From an uncultured Oligoflexales bacterium (GTDB lineage Bacteria > Bdellovibrionota_B > Oligoflexia > Oligoflexales > JAPPIL01): a stretch of 64,000 nucleotides of DNA. The DNA lies in NCBI GenBank assembly GCA_958296095.1, contig OY282434.1:1518001-1582000 (forward strand), in the 5' to 3' direction. Both the position numbers and the translations under genes were made by a program. The notes beneath the pieces were generated by a model. The model saw only the letters and a program-made list of their open reading frames with translations, was not told where the DNA came from and ran no database searches. Of this stretch, positions 50,937 to 58,536 are shown piece by piece. Every line of letters begins with the position of its first letter. The first letter of the stretch is position 1.

Positions 50937-52190
50937 GTGCGATGCGTGGAAAGAACGTCGTTCAAGTCTGTTTTCATCGCGGTGTTTATCGGAACAGCGT
51001 TGCTCGTCGTCGCACTGCTGTTCAACACCCACCGCCCGCAGCGTGACACGCAACAGCCGCAAGCGGAATTTGTGCGAGCAACAGGTAAATGTGCCTCGTG
51101 CCATCTGCGGGAGACAGCTGCAGTTGTGCATCAATTTGAGCGCAGCAAACATGCCTCGCTAGGAGTGAGTTGTCTCGATTGCCATCGTCCCGTGGCAGGG
51201 CAGCAGGATTACGCCCATCGTGGCTTTACCCTAGCTAAGCAGCTCAGCGCCAAAAACTGCAGCCAGTGCCATCCGAGCGAGTATCAGCAGTTTTTGCGCA
51301 GTCGTCATGCCGCTCCAGCCTGGGCCGCGGTGTATGGTGCAAGTGATTTCAGCGCCGCGCAGATTGCCCATGCGGAAAAATATCACCAGGGTGCGGTGCA
51401 GCGACCCGCGAACAAGTTAGCGATGCTGGAAGGGGACAGTGCTACCGCAGTCGGATGTGCAGGTTGTCACGATATCGGCAAGCCCAACGCCGACGGTTCA
51501 ATTGGCAACTGCACCGACTGTCATGCACGACACAGCACTTCGGTAGCATTAGCACGTGATCCGCAAACTTGCGGGCAATGCCACATGGGGCCAGACCATT
51601 CCCAGATTGAAATTTATCACGAGTCTAAACATGGAGTACTCTTCAGCACCCAACGTAACACGTTGAATTTAAGTGCCACCCCACGTGAACTCACCACTGC
51701 CGACATGCCCATTCCAACCTGTGCAACCTGCCACCTCAGCGGTCTTGATGGGCTGCGGGTAACACATGACACCACCGAAAGGCTGTCGTATTGGCTGTTT
51801 GCCGCGATTTCTCACAAGCGCCCCACATACGTGCAGGGACGCAATGCCATGCAAGAGGTCTGCCTGAAGTGTCATGCGGCCACCCACGTTGATAATTTCT
51901 ATACAGAAGCAGAGCAAGTCGTTGCCGACACCAACACCAAGGTCAAAGCAGGCAAGGAACTAATGCAGGAGCTACGTGCTGAGGGTTTATTAACTGCTAA
52001 ACCGTTCGATGAGCCGATCGAATTTCTCTACTTCGACTTATGGCACTACTACGGTCGCACTGCCAAGCACGGCGCGTATATGGGCGGTGCAGATTTTGTG
52101 CAGTGGCATGGCAATTATGAGCTGTTGCTGAAGATGATCAAGATGAAAGAGATGGCTCGTGAACTCAGGCAACGCCAAGACAAGCGCTGA
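50937..52190 (+). CDS. Octaheme c-type cytochrome of the HAO/ONR-like family
   Basis: A 417-residue protein with eight CxxCH heme sites (CASCH, CLDCH, CSQCH, CAGCH, CTDCH, CGQCH, CATCH, CLKCH) and an N-terminal membrane anchor (FIAVFIGTALLVVALLF). The C-terminal pattern GAYMGGADFVQWHGNYELL is typical of hydroxylamine oxidoreductase-like octaheme proteins. Members oxidise hydroxylamine or reduce nitrite or hydroxylamine. Which applies depends on the tyrosine crosslink to the active-site heme, which I cannot settle by eye. The GTG start at 50937 lies close to repeat block E; another GTG at 50946 is possible. The following membrane gene overlaps it by 32 bp. Confidence 0.9.
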   Translation: MRCVERTSFKSVFIAVFIGTALLVVALLFNTHRPQRDTQQPQAEFVRATGKCASCHLRETAAVVHQFERSKHASLGVSCLDCHRPVAGQQDYAHRGFTLAKQLSAKNCSQCHPSEYQQFLRSRHAAPAWAAVYGASDFSAAQIAHAEKYHQGAVQRPANKLAMLEGDSATAVGCAGCHDIGKPNADGSIGNCTDCHARHSTSVALARDPQTCGQCHMGPDHSQIEIYHESKHGVLFSTQRNTLNLSATPRELTTADMPIPTCATCHLSGLDGLRVTHDTTERLSYWLFAAISHKRPTYVQGRNAMQEVCLKCHAATHVDNFYTEAEQVVADTNTKVKAGKELMQELRAEGLLTAKPFDEPIEFLYFDLWHYYGRTAKHGAYMGGADFVQWHGNYELLLKMIKMKEMARELRQRQDKR

Positions 52191-52986
52191 ACAACACGAG
52201 CGTATCGCTCTGCTGCTCGACATCTTTATCATCGCCAACCTGGTGTGCTTGGCAGTGGATGTTTTCGTCGCCCATGCCGCTAACGAGTTTGCCCGTAAAT
52301 CAGAATGGTTACCATGCATCTTTGCCTTGCTGGGTGCACTGCTGTTAACACTGACAGTGCTCATGAAAAATCATCTACAGGCGGCATATATCTGTCGCCT
52401 GGTCGTCAGCTGGATGGCAATCTTTATCGGCATTGCAGGCATGTTGTTGCACCTACATAGTCGTTTTTTCGTCGAACTGACCTTGAAAAGTCTCGTCTAC
52501 ACCGCACCGTTCGTCGCCCCGCTGGCCTTCAGCGGAGTGGGCTTGCTACTGCTGTTGACCGTTAGCATCAAGTGTACCTCCCTTGCCTGGGGACAGTGGG
52601 TAGTGTTTCTTGCCGGCTGTGGCTGGGTGGGAAATTTTCTCCTATCTGTGCTCGACCATGCCCAGAACGGTTTTTTCAATCCACTGGAGTGGTTGCCCGT
52701 CGGCGCAAGTGCTTTCGCTATCGGTGCATTGCTAGTGGCGGTGGTTAAACCGCGTCAACGGCACAGCTTCGCTTTCACCGTGCTGGCTTTGAATACCCTG
52801 CTTGGCATAGCAGGTTTTGTGTTACACCTGATAGCGGCGTGGCGACAGCCTGGACCGCTGGCGGAAAAATTTCTTTATGGCGCACCGCTGTTTGCGCCGC
52901 TGCTGTTCGTCGATCTCGCCATCCTCGCAGCACTTGGCTTGTGGCAGTTATGTAGCGTGAGCAAAGCACAGCAGTCGTTGTTGTGA
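52159..52986 (+). CDS. 8-TM membrane protein paired with the octaheme cytochrome
   Basis: A 275-residue protein with eight membrane helices built as two similar halves: GIAGMLLHLHSRF...YTAPFVAPLAF in the first and GIAGFVLHLIAAW...YGAPLFAPLLF in the second. Each half has a conserved His in its H-L motif, so heme or quinone contact is possible. The GTG start lies inside the cytochrome gene (32-bp overlap), which implies tight coupling. I infer that it anchors the cytochrome and links it to the quinone pool; the family name is unknown to me. Confidence 0.75.
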   Translation: MNSGNAKTSAEQHERIALLLDIFIIANLVCLAVDVFVAHAANEFARKSEWLPCIFALLGALLLTLTVLMKNHLQAAYICRLVVSWMAIFIGIAGMLLHLHSRFFVELTLKSLVYTAPFVAPLAFSGVGLLLLLTVSIKCTSLAWGQWVVFLAGCGWVGNFLLSVLDHAQNGFFNPLEWLPVGASAFAIGALLVAVVKPRQRHSFAFTVLALNTLLGIAGFVLHLIAAWRQPGPLAEKFLYGAPLFAPLLFVDLAILAALGLWQLCSVSKAQQSLL

Positions 52987-53011
52987 ATATTTTTCCAAAA
53001 AAGGCTTGACC

Positions 53012-53024
53012 GCAAAAAAAAACG
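53012..53024 (+). promoter_or_regulatory. A-tract promoter-like motif (copy 3)
   Basis: GCA(9)CG preceded by TTGACC and followed by CTACTGTGCTACAC. It ends 59 nt before the start of the secreted repeat protein gene. A short stem (CGCC-GTTGTT-GGCG) lies between motif and gene. Confidence 0.4.
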
Positions 53025-53083
53025 CTACTGTGCTACACACGCCGTTGTTGGCGGGTTTTAATTTTTAATTTGGGAGAACTGTT

Positions 53084-53854
53084 ATGAATCTTTTGTTGGT
53101 GTTTGTAGCTAGTGCGTTATGGGCGGTGGATGCGTTCGCCGTGGGTGCTTTGAGTGAGAGTGCTGAGACACGGTGCGAGCTCTACATGGGTACGGGGAGC
53201 AGGTATTACGGAGGTGAGCGTGAGCGTCGGGCCGATTACACGGTGGCGCTGCGGGTGCGTCCACTTGACAGCGGTGAGGATCGGCTGGACTACAGCTTCG
53301 TTATCGACGGGCAGGTGACGGGTTTGACTATCGTCCTTGAGGAGGAATTTATGGGTGGTATTCGTGTTTCCACACCGACTAGAGCTAACCCTACCTCCTA
53401 TCTCCATATTGGTTGGGGAATGCAACTAGAGTATGATGCAATGCACCGAGAAGAGGGCGAAGCGAAGAAGACCACCATACTGCTCGGCTACTCCGGCCAG
53501 AGCGGCAACAGGTATACACACCACATACTTGCCACCCGCAGGGCGGGAGCGTGGCAGCTTATCTCCAGCGGTTTAGTCACTACTACTGACGGAGAGCGAC
53601 TCTTCGCCTGGGCGGACAAGCTGTCACTAGTAGACGGGAGTTGCCAGGGTCCTGAATTACCACGGGTTGAGTTGCCGCCTGAAGAAGGACGGTCACAGCC
53701 TGAAATTGAATTGCCGCGGGTTGAGTTGCCACCTGAAGAAGGACGGTCGCAGCCTGAAATTGAATGGCCACGGGTTGAGTTGCCACCTGAAGAAGGACGG
53801 CCTGAAATTGAATGGCCACAGCCCTGCCGCGGGTTGAATTGCCGGCGAAACTGA
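53084..53854 (+). CDS. Secreted protein with C-terminal 18-residue repeats
   Basis: A 256-residue protein with GGGAGA before the ATG and signal peptide MNLLLVFVASALWAVDAFA. The mature domain (about 25-190) is beta-rich, with a Cys near each end. The tail has three copies of an 18-residue unit containing PRVELPPEEGRSQPEIE, the last shortened, encoded by a 54-bp tandem repeat (about 53653-53820). It ends in CRGLNCRRN. Proline- and Glu-rich tails often span a cell-wall or capsule layer. The function is unknown. Confidence 0.75.
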   Translation: MNLLLVFVASALWAVDAFAVGALSESAETRCELYMGTGSRYYGGERERRADYTVALRVRPLDSGEDRLDYSFVIDGQVTGLTIVLEEEFMGGIRVSTPTRANPTSYLHIGWGMQLEYDAMHREEGEAKKTTILLGYSGQSGNRYTHHILATRRAGAWQLISSGLVTTTDGERLFAWADKLSLVDGSCQGPELPRVELPPEEGRSQPEIELPRVELPPEEGRSQPEIEWPRVELPPEEGRPEIEWPQPCRGLNCRRN

Positions 53855-54035
53855 GTGATATCTACCTCGCAAAGAGGCGGGTCTTCTCTTGGACTTAGCG
53901 CCGCGTTGATGAGAGCGGGCGGGATGGTTTCTCGCCCGTGCGTTAATGCAGGACAGGGTCGATGTGATCGCCTTTCTAGCGCGCGGCGGAGCGTGGTTCT
54001 GAACCGCGGCGTGGTAACACAGGGAAGGTTGTGAC
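53855..54035. other. Intergenic stretch with a hairpin
   Basis: CGGGCG and CGCCCG (about 53918-53940) form a GC-rich stem of at least six pairs that may end transcription of the gene at 53084, although no T-run follows. No gene is seen. Confidence 0.4.
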
Positions 54036-54347
54036 GTGCTCAGCAAGACTGTTAGTTCGCAGTTGCTTGAAAAAATCCTCCGAGAGCAGGACGATTGGTT
54101 GGCGTATTTTGCTACTCGCAGCCCTCGACCTGACCCAGCGCGAAAGATCAGCCAGCGGCTGCACAGCCACTATCGCATGCGTCTCGCCCAGCTGTGGCTC
54201 GAAGACACCAGCGAGATGACTCAGGCTGAGTTGGATGCACAAGCTGCGGCAATTCACGCCGAGTGGCAGCAAGACATCGCGGCTCTGCGTTCTCTAACCG
54301 ATGCTATTGATGGTAACGCGGGTCGTGCCACTGAGGTGGCGCGCTGA
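54036..54347 (+). CDS. Small helical protein upstream of the restriction-modification genes
   Basis: A 103-residue protein with a GTG start behind GGAAGG. It is alpha-helical, rich in Ala/Gln/Arg (REQDDWLAYFATRSPRPDPA; MTQAELDAQAAAIHAEWQQD), without a recognisable helix-turn-helix or membrane segment. It precedes the methyltransferase by 29 bp and may be in the same transcript, but nothing in it identifies it as a controller protein. Confidence 0.5.
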   Translation: MLSKTVSSQLLEKILREQDDWLAYFATRSPRPDPARKISQRLHSHYRMRLAQLWLEDTSEMTQAELDAQAAAIHAEWQQDIAALRSLTDAIDGNAGRATEVAR

Positions 54348-54376
54348 TCCTCTTTACATTTTCTTCTGGGCTATGA

Positions 54377-55237
54377 TTGCAGACGGTAGTCCATCTGGAT
54401 TACCATGGTAGTGTGATTAAACAATGCTCGGTTCGTAATGGGGGGGAGAGCTGTTTCGCCGCGCAGATTGCAACGGCATCGGCACGTTGTCGATTAATTT
54501 GCGCCGACGCGACGCAGCGTTCCGTGCTGGAGAGGGACAGCATCGATTTGATCGTCACCTCGCCACCTTACAATGTCGGCAAATCATACAGCGGTGACAC
54601 AGCCGACGACTCGATTGATTATCAGCACTACCGGCATTTTACCAAACGTTGGTTACGCAACTGCCTGTATTGGACTCGTGACACAGGTCGACTCTGTATC
54701 AATGTTTCCATAGACAAGAACAAGAACGGCAAACAACCGCTGGCCGCGGATGTCACTACCATCGCCTTACAAGTTGGCTGGAATTATCACGCCACCATTC
54801 TGTGGAACGAAGGCAATATTTCACGGCGCACCGCGTGGGGAAGTTGGAAATCAGCCAGCGCTCCACATATCATTGCCCCTGTCGAGGTGATCATCGTTCT
54901 CTACAAAGGGAACTGGAAACGTCTGCGGCCGGGGGAATCGGACATCACCAGCACTGAGTTCAAAAATTGGGTGCTGGGTATCTGGGATTTCAACGGCGAG
55001 AGCAGCAAACGCATAGGTCATGCGGCTCCTTTCCCACGTGAATTGCCCAAACGTTGCATCAAACTGTTCTCGTTCGTCGGCGACACGGTGCTCGATCCTT
55101 TCATGGGATCGGGGACAACTCTGATTGAAGCCATAGCCAACAACCGCATCGCCTATGGTATTGAAATCGAAGAGCAATACTGCCAGTTGGCACAGACAAG
55201 GATTGCGCGTGAATGCGAAGTAGAATTAGTGAGTTGA
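54377..55237 (+). CDS. DNA methyltransferase of a type II system (TSPPY class)
   Basis: A 286-residue amino-methyltransferase. The catalytic motif IV is LIVTSPPYNVGKSY and the AdoMet-binding motif I is LDPFMGSGTTLIEA near the C-terminus, so the order is the beta type (IV before I). TSPPY is common in N4-cytosine enzymes, although adenine targets cannot be excluded. The start is uncertain: a TTG at 54377 or a GTG at 54413 both fit. It overlaps the next gene by 25 bp. Confidence 0.88.
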   Translation: MQTVVHLDYHGSVIKQCSVRNGGESCFAAQIATASARCRLICADATQRSVLERDSIDLIVTSPPYNVGKSYSGDTADDSIDYQHYRHFTKRWLRNCLYWTRDTGRLCINVSIDKNKNGKQPLAADVTTIALQVGWNYHATILWNEGNISRRTAWGSWKSASAPHIIAPVEVIIVLYKGNWKRLRPGESDITSTEFKNWVLGIWDFNGESSKRIGHAAPFPRELPKRCIKLFSFVGDTVLDPFMGSGTTLIEAIANNRIAYGIEIEEQYCQLAQTRIARECEVELVS

Positions 55238-55812
55238 TCGGGGGAGAATCAGGGAGAGTCTACGAGGAGGTCCTGGCTGGCGTGGATGCTGGCATCTACC
55301 ACTCTGTGCCACATGAGTTTATCGACCGTGCCCACCATATTTACAAGAACAGCCACCCTGACAGGAAAAACGTTCACGGGAGGGTGTTTGAGTATCTAAT
55401 ATGTGAAACTCTTGCCCAGCAAAATATCGTGCCGTTCTACTGCCAAGCTACGTTTGAACGTGTGCCAAACGTCAAGTTTGATATCGTGCTCTATGACCCT
55501 AGAGAACCAGTTGTTCTGAGCATCAAAACCTCATTACGAGAGCGCTACAAACAAGCCGATTTAGAAGGGCAGGCCTTGCAAGCCGTGTATAGAAAAGCCA
55601 AGAGCTACCTCATCACCCTGTCGGATGAGGAGGCGCCGAGTGTGAATCAAAAAATTGCTGAGGGAGCAGTCATGGGCTTGCAGAAGTGTGTCGTTGCATC
55701 GTCAGCACAGTACGACGAGCTCTTAAAAATACTGAAAAATAAAAGCTTTGGCATGGCGGAAAAGGTGCGGCCCCTTGATGGACAGTTGTTCCAAACTTCC
55801 GCAGGCGATTAA
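55213..55812 (+). CDS. Putative type II restriction endonuclease
   Basis: A 199-residue protein overlapping the methyltransferase. The stretch FDIVLYDPREP, then VVLSIKTSLRERYKQAD, fits a PD-(D/E)xK core (Asp, then Ser-Ile-Lys in place of E-x-K). The SIKTSLRERYKQ phrase recalls MjaI/ApaLI-like enzymes. Position behind a stand-alone methyltransferase supports the call; the recognition sequence is unknown. There is no strong ribosome binding site, so translation probably depends on coupling. Confidence 0.75.
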   Translation: MRSRISELIGGESGRVYEEVLAGVDAGIYHSVPHEFIDRAHHIYKNSHPDRKNVHGRVFEYLICETLAQQNIVPFYCQATFERVPNVKFDIVLYDPREPVVLSIKTSLRERYKQADLEGQALQAVYRKAKSYLITLSDEEAPSVNQKIAEGAVMGLQKCVVASSAQYDELLKILKNKSFGMAEKVRPLDGQLFQTSAGD

Positions 55813-55861
55813 CCAAGAAAGAGCTGACGGTGCTCAAACGAAAATTAAGTAATTAAAGATT

Positions 55862-56418
55862 TCAGTCGATTTTTCCAGACATGCCTCTGCCCTTCACGGA
55901 GCTCTCGATAGGCAAGTCTCAACGCGACAGCCAAGCAGCCAAGAGGTTTGGGGGCAAGCAAAGGGGCTAGCAGGCAAGCCTGAACGCAATACATGGAGAT
56001 CTGAGAACAAGCAGCGAGCGGGGAGCTAGCCACCTTAGCGCAAATCTCCGTTATCTTGGCACGGCACAGACCTACCGAGAAACTCGCCCTGAGTGGGTAT
56101 GGCACATGCTTTATCTAAAAAAATAAACTGACTGCGGTATTGGCAGTATTTGTGGTGCGAGTTTTCGTACGGTCTTGCCGTGCCCTTCACGGAGCTCTCG
56201 ATAGGCAAGTCTCAACGCGACAGCCGAGAGGCTTGGGGGCAAGCAGAGAGGGCACGCAGAGTGGCCTGAGAACATGCAGCGAGCTAGGAAGCGAGCGATA
56301 CAAAAAGCAGCGTAGCGAGCGAAGCGAGCTAGGAAGCGAGCGTTACAGAAAGCATCGCGTAGCGATGAGCTAGGAAGCGAGCGATACAAAAAGCCGTAGC
56401 GCAGCGCAGCCAAAAAAT
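55862..56418 (+). repeat. Mosaic repeat block F
   Basis: Contains the right flank of one element, a complete hairpin element (56058-56184), and a long module 2 string at 56276-56410 in which GAGCTAGGAAGCGAGCG recurs three times, alternating with TACAAAAAGC or TACAGAAAGC. Confidence 0.85.
56058..56184 (+). repeat. Hairpin (MITE-like) element, best preserved copy
   Basis: 127 bp. The left arm GGCACGGCACAGACC...GAGAAACTCGC and right arm GCGAGTTTTCGTACGGTCTT...GCCGTGCC pair over about 28 bp with few mismatches. The whole unit could fold into one long stem with a loop of about 70 nt. Confidence 0.8.
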
Positions 56419-56477
56419 TCAGCCAAGATATTGGCGAGTTACAAAAAAATTCAGACAAAATCACAAGCAAAGCTAAA

Positions 56478-56491
56478 GCAAAAAAAAAACG
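56478..56491 (+). promoter_or_regulatory. A-tract promoter-like motif (copy 4)
   Basis: GCA(10)CG with TAAAG (56474-56478) before it and TCGATACG after it. It ends 59 nt before the lipoprotein start at 56551. This is the copy closest to the sigma-28 pattern TAAAG...CGATA. Confidence 0.5.
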
Positions 56492-56550
56492 GTCGATACG
56501 TTGCGTGGTCTAAGCACTGGGTGCTGGCAATATTTTTTTGGAGGTGAATG

Positions 56551-57234
56551 ATGAAAATTACAGCAGTTATGGCTTTGGCGATGGTGGTGGTGATGATCAG
56601 CTGTCAGGTTGAGCATGGGGGAGAGGTAGCGGAAGCCAAACAATTTAAAAGGAAACCAGCACCCTCCAGCACCAATACACCTTGCCCGATTTATCACGAA
56701 ACAGAGTTTGAGTTTGCTGACGGAACTCAAACAGCGGGGTTTTTCGAACTCGAATGGGATGACAGGTGGGGCCATAAAGTTTGTCTTCTCAAGGGTGCTA
56801 AAAAATATACACCCAATATAGTTGAGCGAGGTGATGACGGAAGCGCAGATTGTAGCACAAAAACAACGATCGAATTTGTGGATATGATAGGTACTCTTAG
56901 GGGGGCTACTCTGGAGGGTCACAGGAAGACAGCAATATACGCAAAAATCACAAGAAGATCCGACGGTTCTGTTCTTCACTCTCAAATATATCATTTTAAA
57001 TGCTTAGCATTCGTTTTAGACACATCTGATCCGGTGGTAAGATGGGTTGTTGAGGCTATAGATATGATAGATAATGCTCATGAATCCCCAGGTGATGCCG
57101 CAGAAGGACTCCGTCGAAAAAAAGATGGCTCATCCCGTAATACCGTAGAATATTACAATAGCTGCCTTCAGCCCTCGCCATCAAAATGTCGTAAAATCGA
57201 AGGACTACTTGAGGCGTATGGGCAGACACCTTGA
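56551..57234 (+). CDS. Predicted lipoprotein of unknown function
   Basis: A 227-residue protein. Of two adjacent ATGs the second (56551) has the better 6-nt distance from GGAGG. MKITAVMALAMVVVMISC ends in lipobox MISC (Cys18). The mature part has six further cysteines and a mix of strands and helices (ETEFEFADGTQTAGFFELEW; HSQIYHFKCLAFVLDTSD). No family is recognised. A strong hairpin follows the stop. Confidence 0.7.
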   Translation: MKITAVMALAMVVVMISCQVEHGGEVAEAKQFKRKPAPSSTNTPCPIYHETEFEFADGTQTAGFFELEWDDRWGHKVCLLKGAKKYTPNIVERGDDGSADCSTKTTIEFVDMIGTLRGATLEGHRKTAIYAKITRRSDGSVLHSQIYHFKCLAFVLDTSDPVVRWVVEAIDMIDNAHESPGDAAEGLRRKKDGSSRNTVEYYNSCLQPSPSKCRKIEGLLEAYGQTP

Positions 57235-57241
57235 ACCCAAG

Positions 57242-57273
57242 CCCCTGATCCTATGCGAAAATAGGATGTGGGG
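57242..57273 (+). terminator. Strong hairpin after the lipoprotein gene
   Basis: CCCC-TG-ATCCTAT-GCGAAA-ATAGGAT-GT-GGGG: eleven base pairs with one internal mismatch bulge and a GCGAAA loop, 8 bp after the stop. No T-run follows, so it may protect the mRNA end or stop transcription only weakly. Confidence 0.55.
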
Positions 57274-57303
57274 GTGCACCTTGAAGCCGAATTACTGCTC
57301 CGA

Positions 57304-57429
57304 TTACTGGCATGTCTTGGTCGAGTAATCTGGTTTGTGCCTCTCTCTGTAAAGCCCCCAAGCTTCCTCGATCAGCACACCTTGTTAGTCGTTGTCGACC
57401 TTGAACTCTCGGTCTTCTAGCTGGCTCAT
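57304..57429 (-). pseudogene. Small gene with an in-frame stop
   Basis: An excellent AGGAGGATACCC-ATG start at 57429 opens MSQLEDREFKVDND and then meets TAA (57385-57387). The same frame goes straight on with coding-like text (QGVLIEEAWGLYRERHKPDY, STKTCQ) to a second stop at 57304. A 41-residue gene interrupted by one nonsense mutation is the simplest reading. Restart at the GTG inside (VLIEEA) is an alternative. Repeat block G begins just upstream of the gene's start. Confidence 0.4.
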
Positions 57430-57539
57430 GGGTATCCTCCTGTTTCTTGTGGGATCGCTACACGCAACAGCCGAAAGGCATGAGGGCAAGCAGCGAGCTA
57501 GAAAGCGAGCGATACAAAAAGTCGCGCGCAGCGCAGCTG

Positions 57540-57667
57540 GGCGAGGCGCAGCCCTACCGAGAAACTCGCCCCCGAATAGGTGTGGCACATACTTTTATCT
57601 AAAAGCATAATCTAACGGCAATATGGCAGTATTTGTGGTGCGAGTTTTCGTACGGTCTCACCGCGCC
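57540..57667 (+). repeat. Hairpin (MITE-like) element, copy in block G (1)
   Basis: Ends GGCGAGGC and ACCGCGCC. The arms CCTACCGAGAAACTCGC and GCGAGTTTTCGTACGG are inverted repeats. Confidence 0.7.
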
Positions 57668-58069
57668 GTTCATAAAGCCCTCGGTAGGCAAGAGGTGTGG
57701 GCAACCGCAAGAAGGCTTGGGGGCAAGGACACTACTTAACCCGTACCTCCGTTATCTTGGCACGGCGCAGCCCTACCGAGAAACTCTCCCTTGAGTTAGG
57801 TGCAAGTACATGCCTTGTGCAAAAAAAAATAATCTGAACGCAATAGCAGGAGGTCTGAGTGCAAAGAGCGAGCTAGGAAGCGAGCGTCACAAAAAAGCCG
57901 TAGCGCAGCGAACGGTCTCCCCGTGCCGTTCATGGAGCTCTCGGTGGGCAAGCCTCAACGCAACCGCGAGAAGGCTTAGGAGCAAGCCTCAACGCAATAC
58001 AGGGAGATCAGAGCGCAAGCAGCGAGCTAGGAAGCGAGCGATACAAAAAGCAGCGTAGCGCGTAGCGCG

Positions 58070-58194
58070 CCACGGCGCAGACCTACCGAGAAACCCAACC
58101 TCAACAGGTATAGGCACATGCCTTGTGCAAAAAAATAAACTAACGGCAATACGACAATATTTGTGGTCGGGTTTTCACACGGTCTCCCCGTGCC
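58070..58194 (+). repeat. Hairpin (MITE-like) element, copy in block G (2)
   Basis: The left end CCACGGCGCAGACC and right end GGTCTCCCCGTGCC are inverted repeats. More diverged than the copies at 47449 and 56058. Confidence 0.65.
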
Positions 58195-58536
58195 GTTCAT
58201 GGCGCTCTCGGTCAGCAAGCCTCAACGCAACCGCGAGAAGGATTAGGAGCAAGCCTCAACGCAATACAGGGAGATCAGAGCGCAAGCAGCGAGCTAGCAA
58301 GCGAGCGTTACAAAAAGCATCGCACAGCGATGAGCTAGGAAGCGAGCGTTACAAAGAGTCGCGTAGCGCGTAGCGCGCCACGGCGTAGCGTAGCGTAGCG
58401 CGCAGCATAGCAAAAACCCTTGACAGCCACCTCCATCTATAGCACGAGCTATCCTGCTGTCTCCGACCCTGACAAAGCACGGCTGGAGGCGCACTCCCAT
58501 GCTTGGCAGTTCAGTCGTTGCCCTGAGGTGTATGTG

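Larger units (their letters stand above)
57465..58410 (+). repeat. Mosaic repeat block G
   Basis: Holds hairpin elements at 57540-57667 and 58070-58194, a left-half element at 57759-57836, and several module 2 strings. The phrase CCTCAACGCAATACAGGGAG occurs twice (about 57983 and 58253), so part of the block is a recent internal duplication. No gene is supported. Confidence 0.85.
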
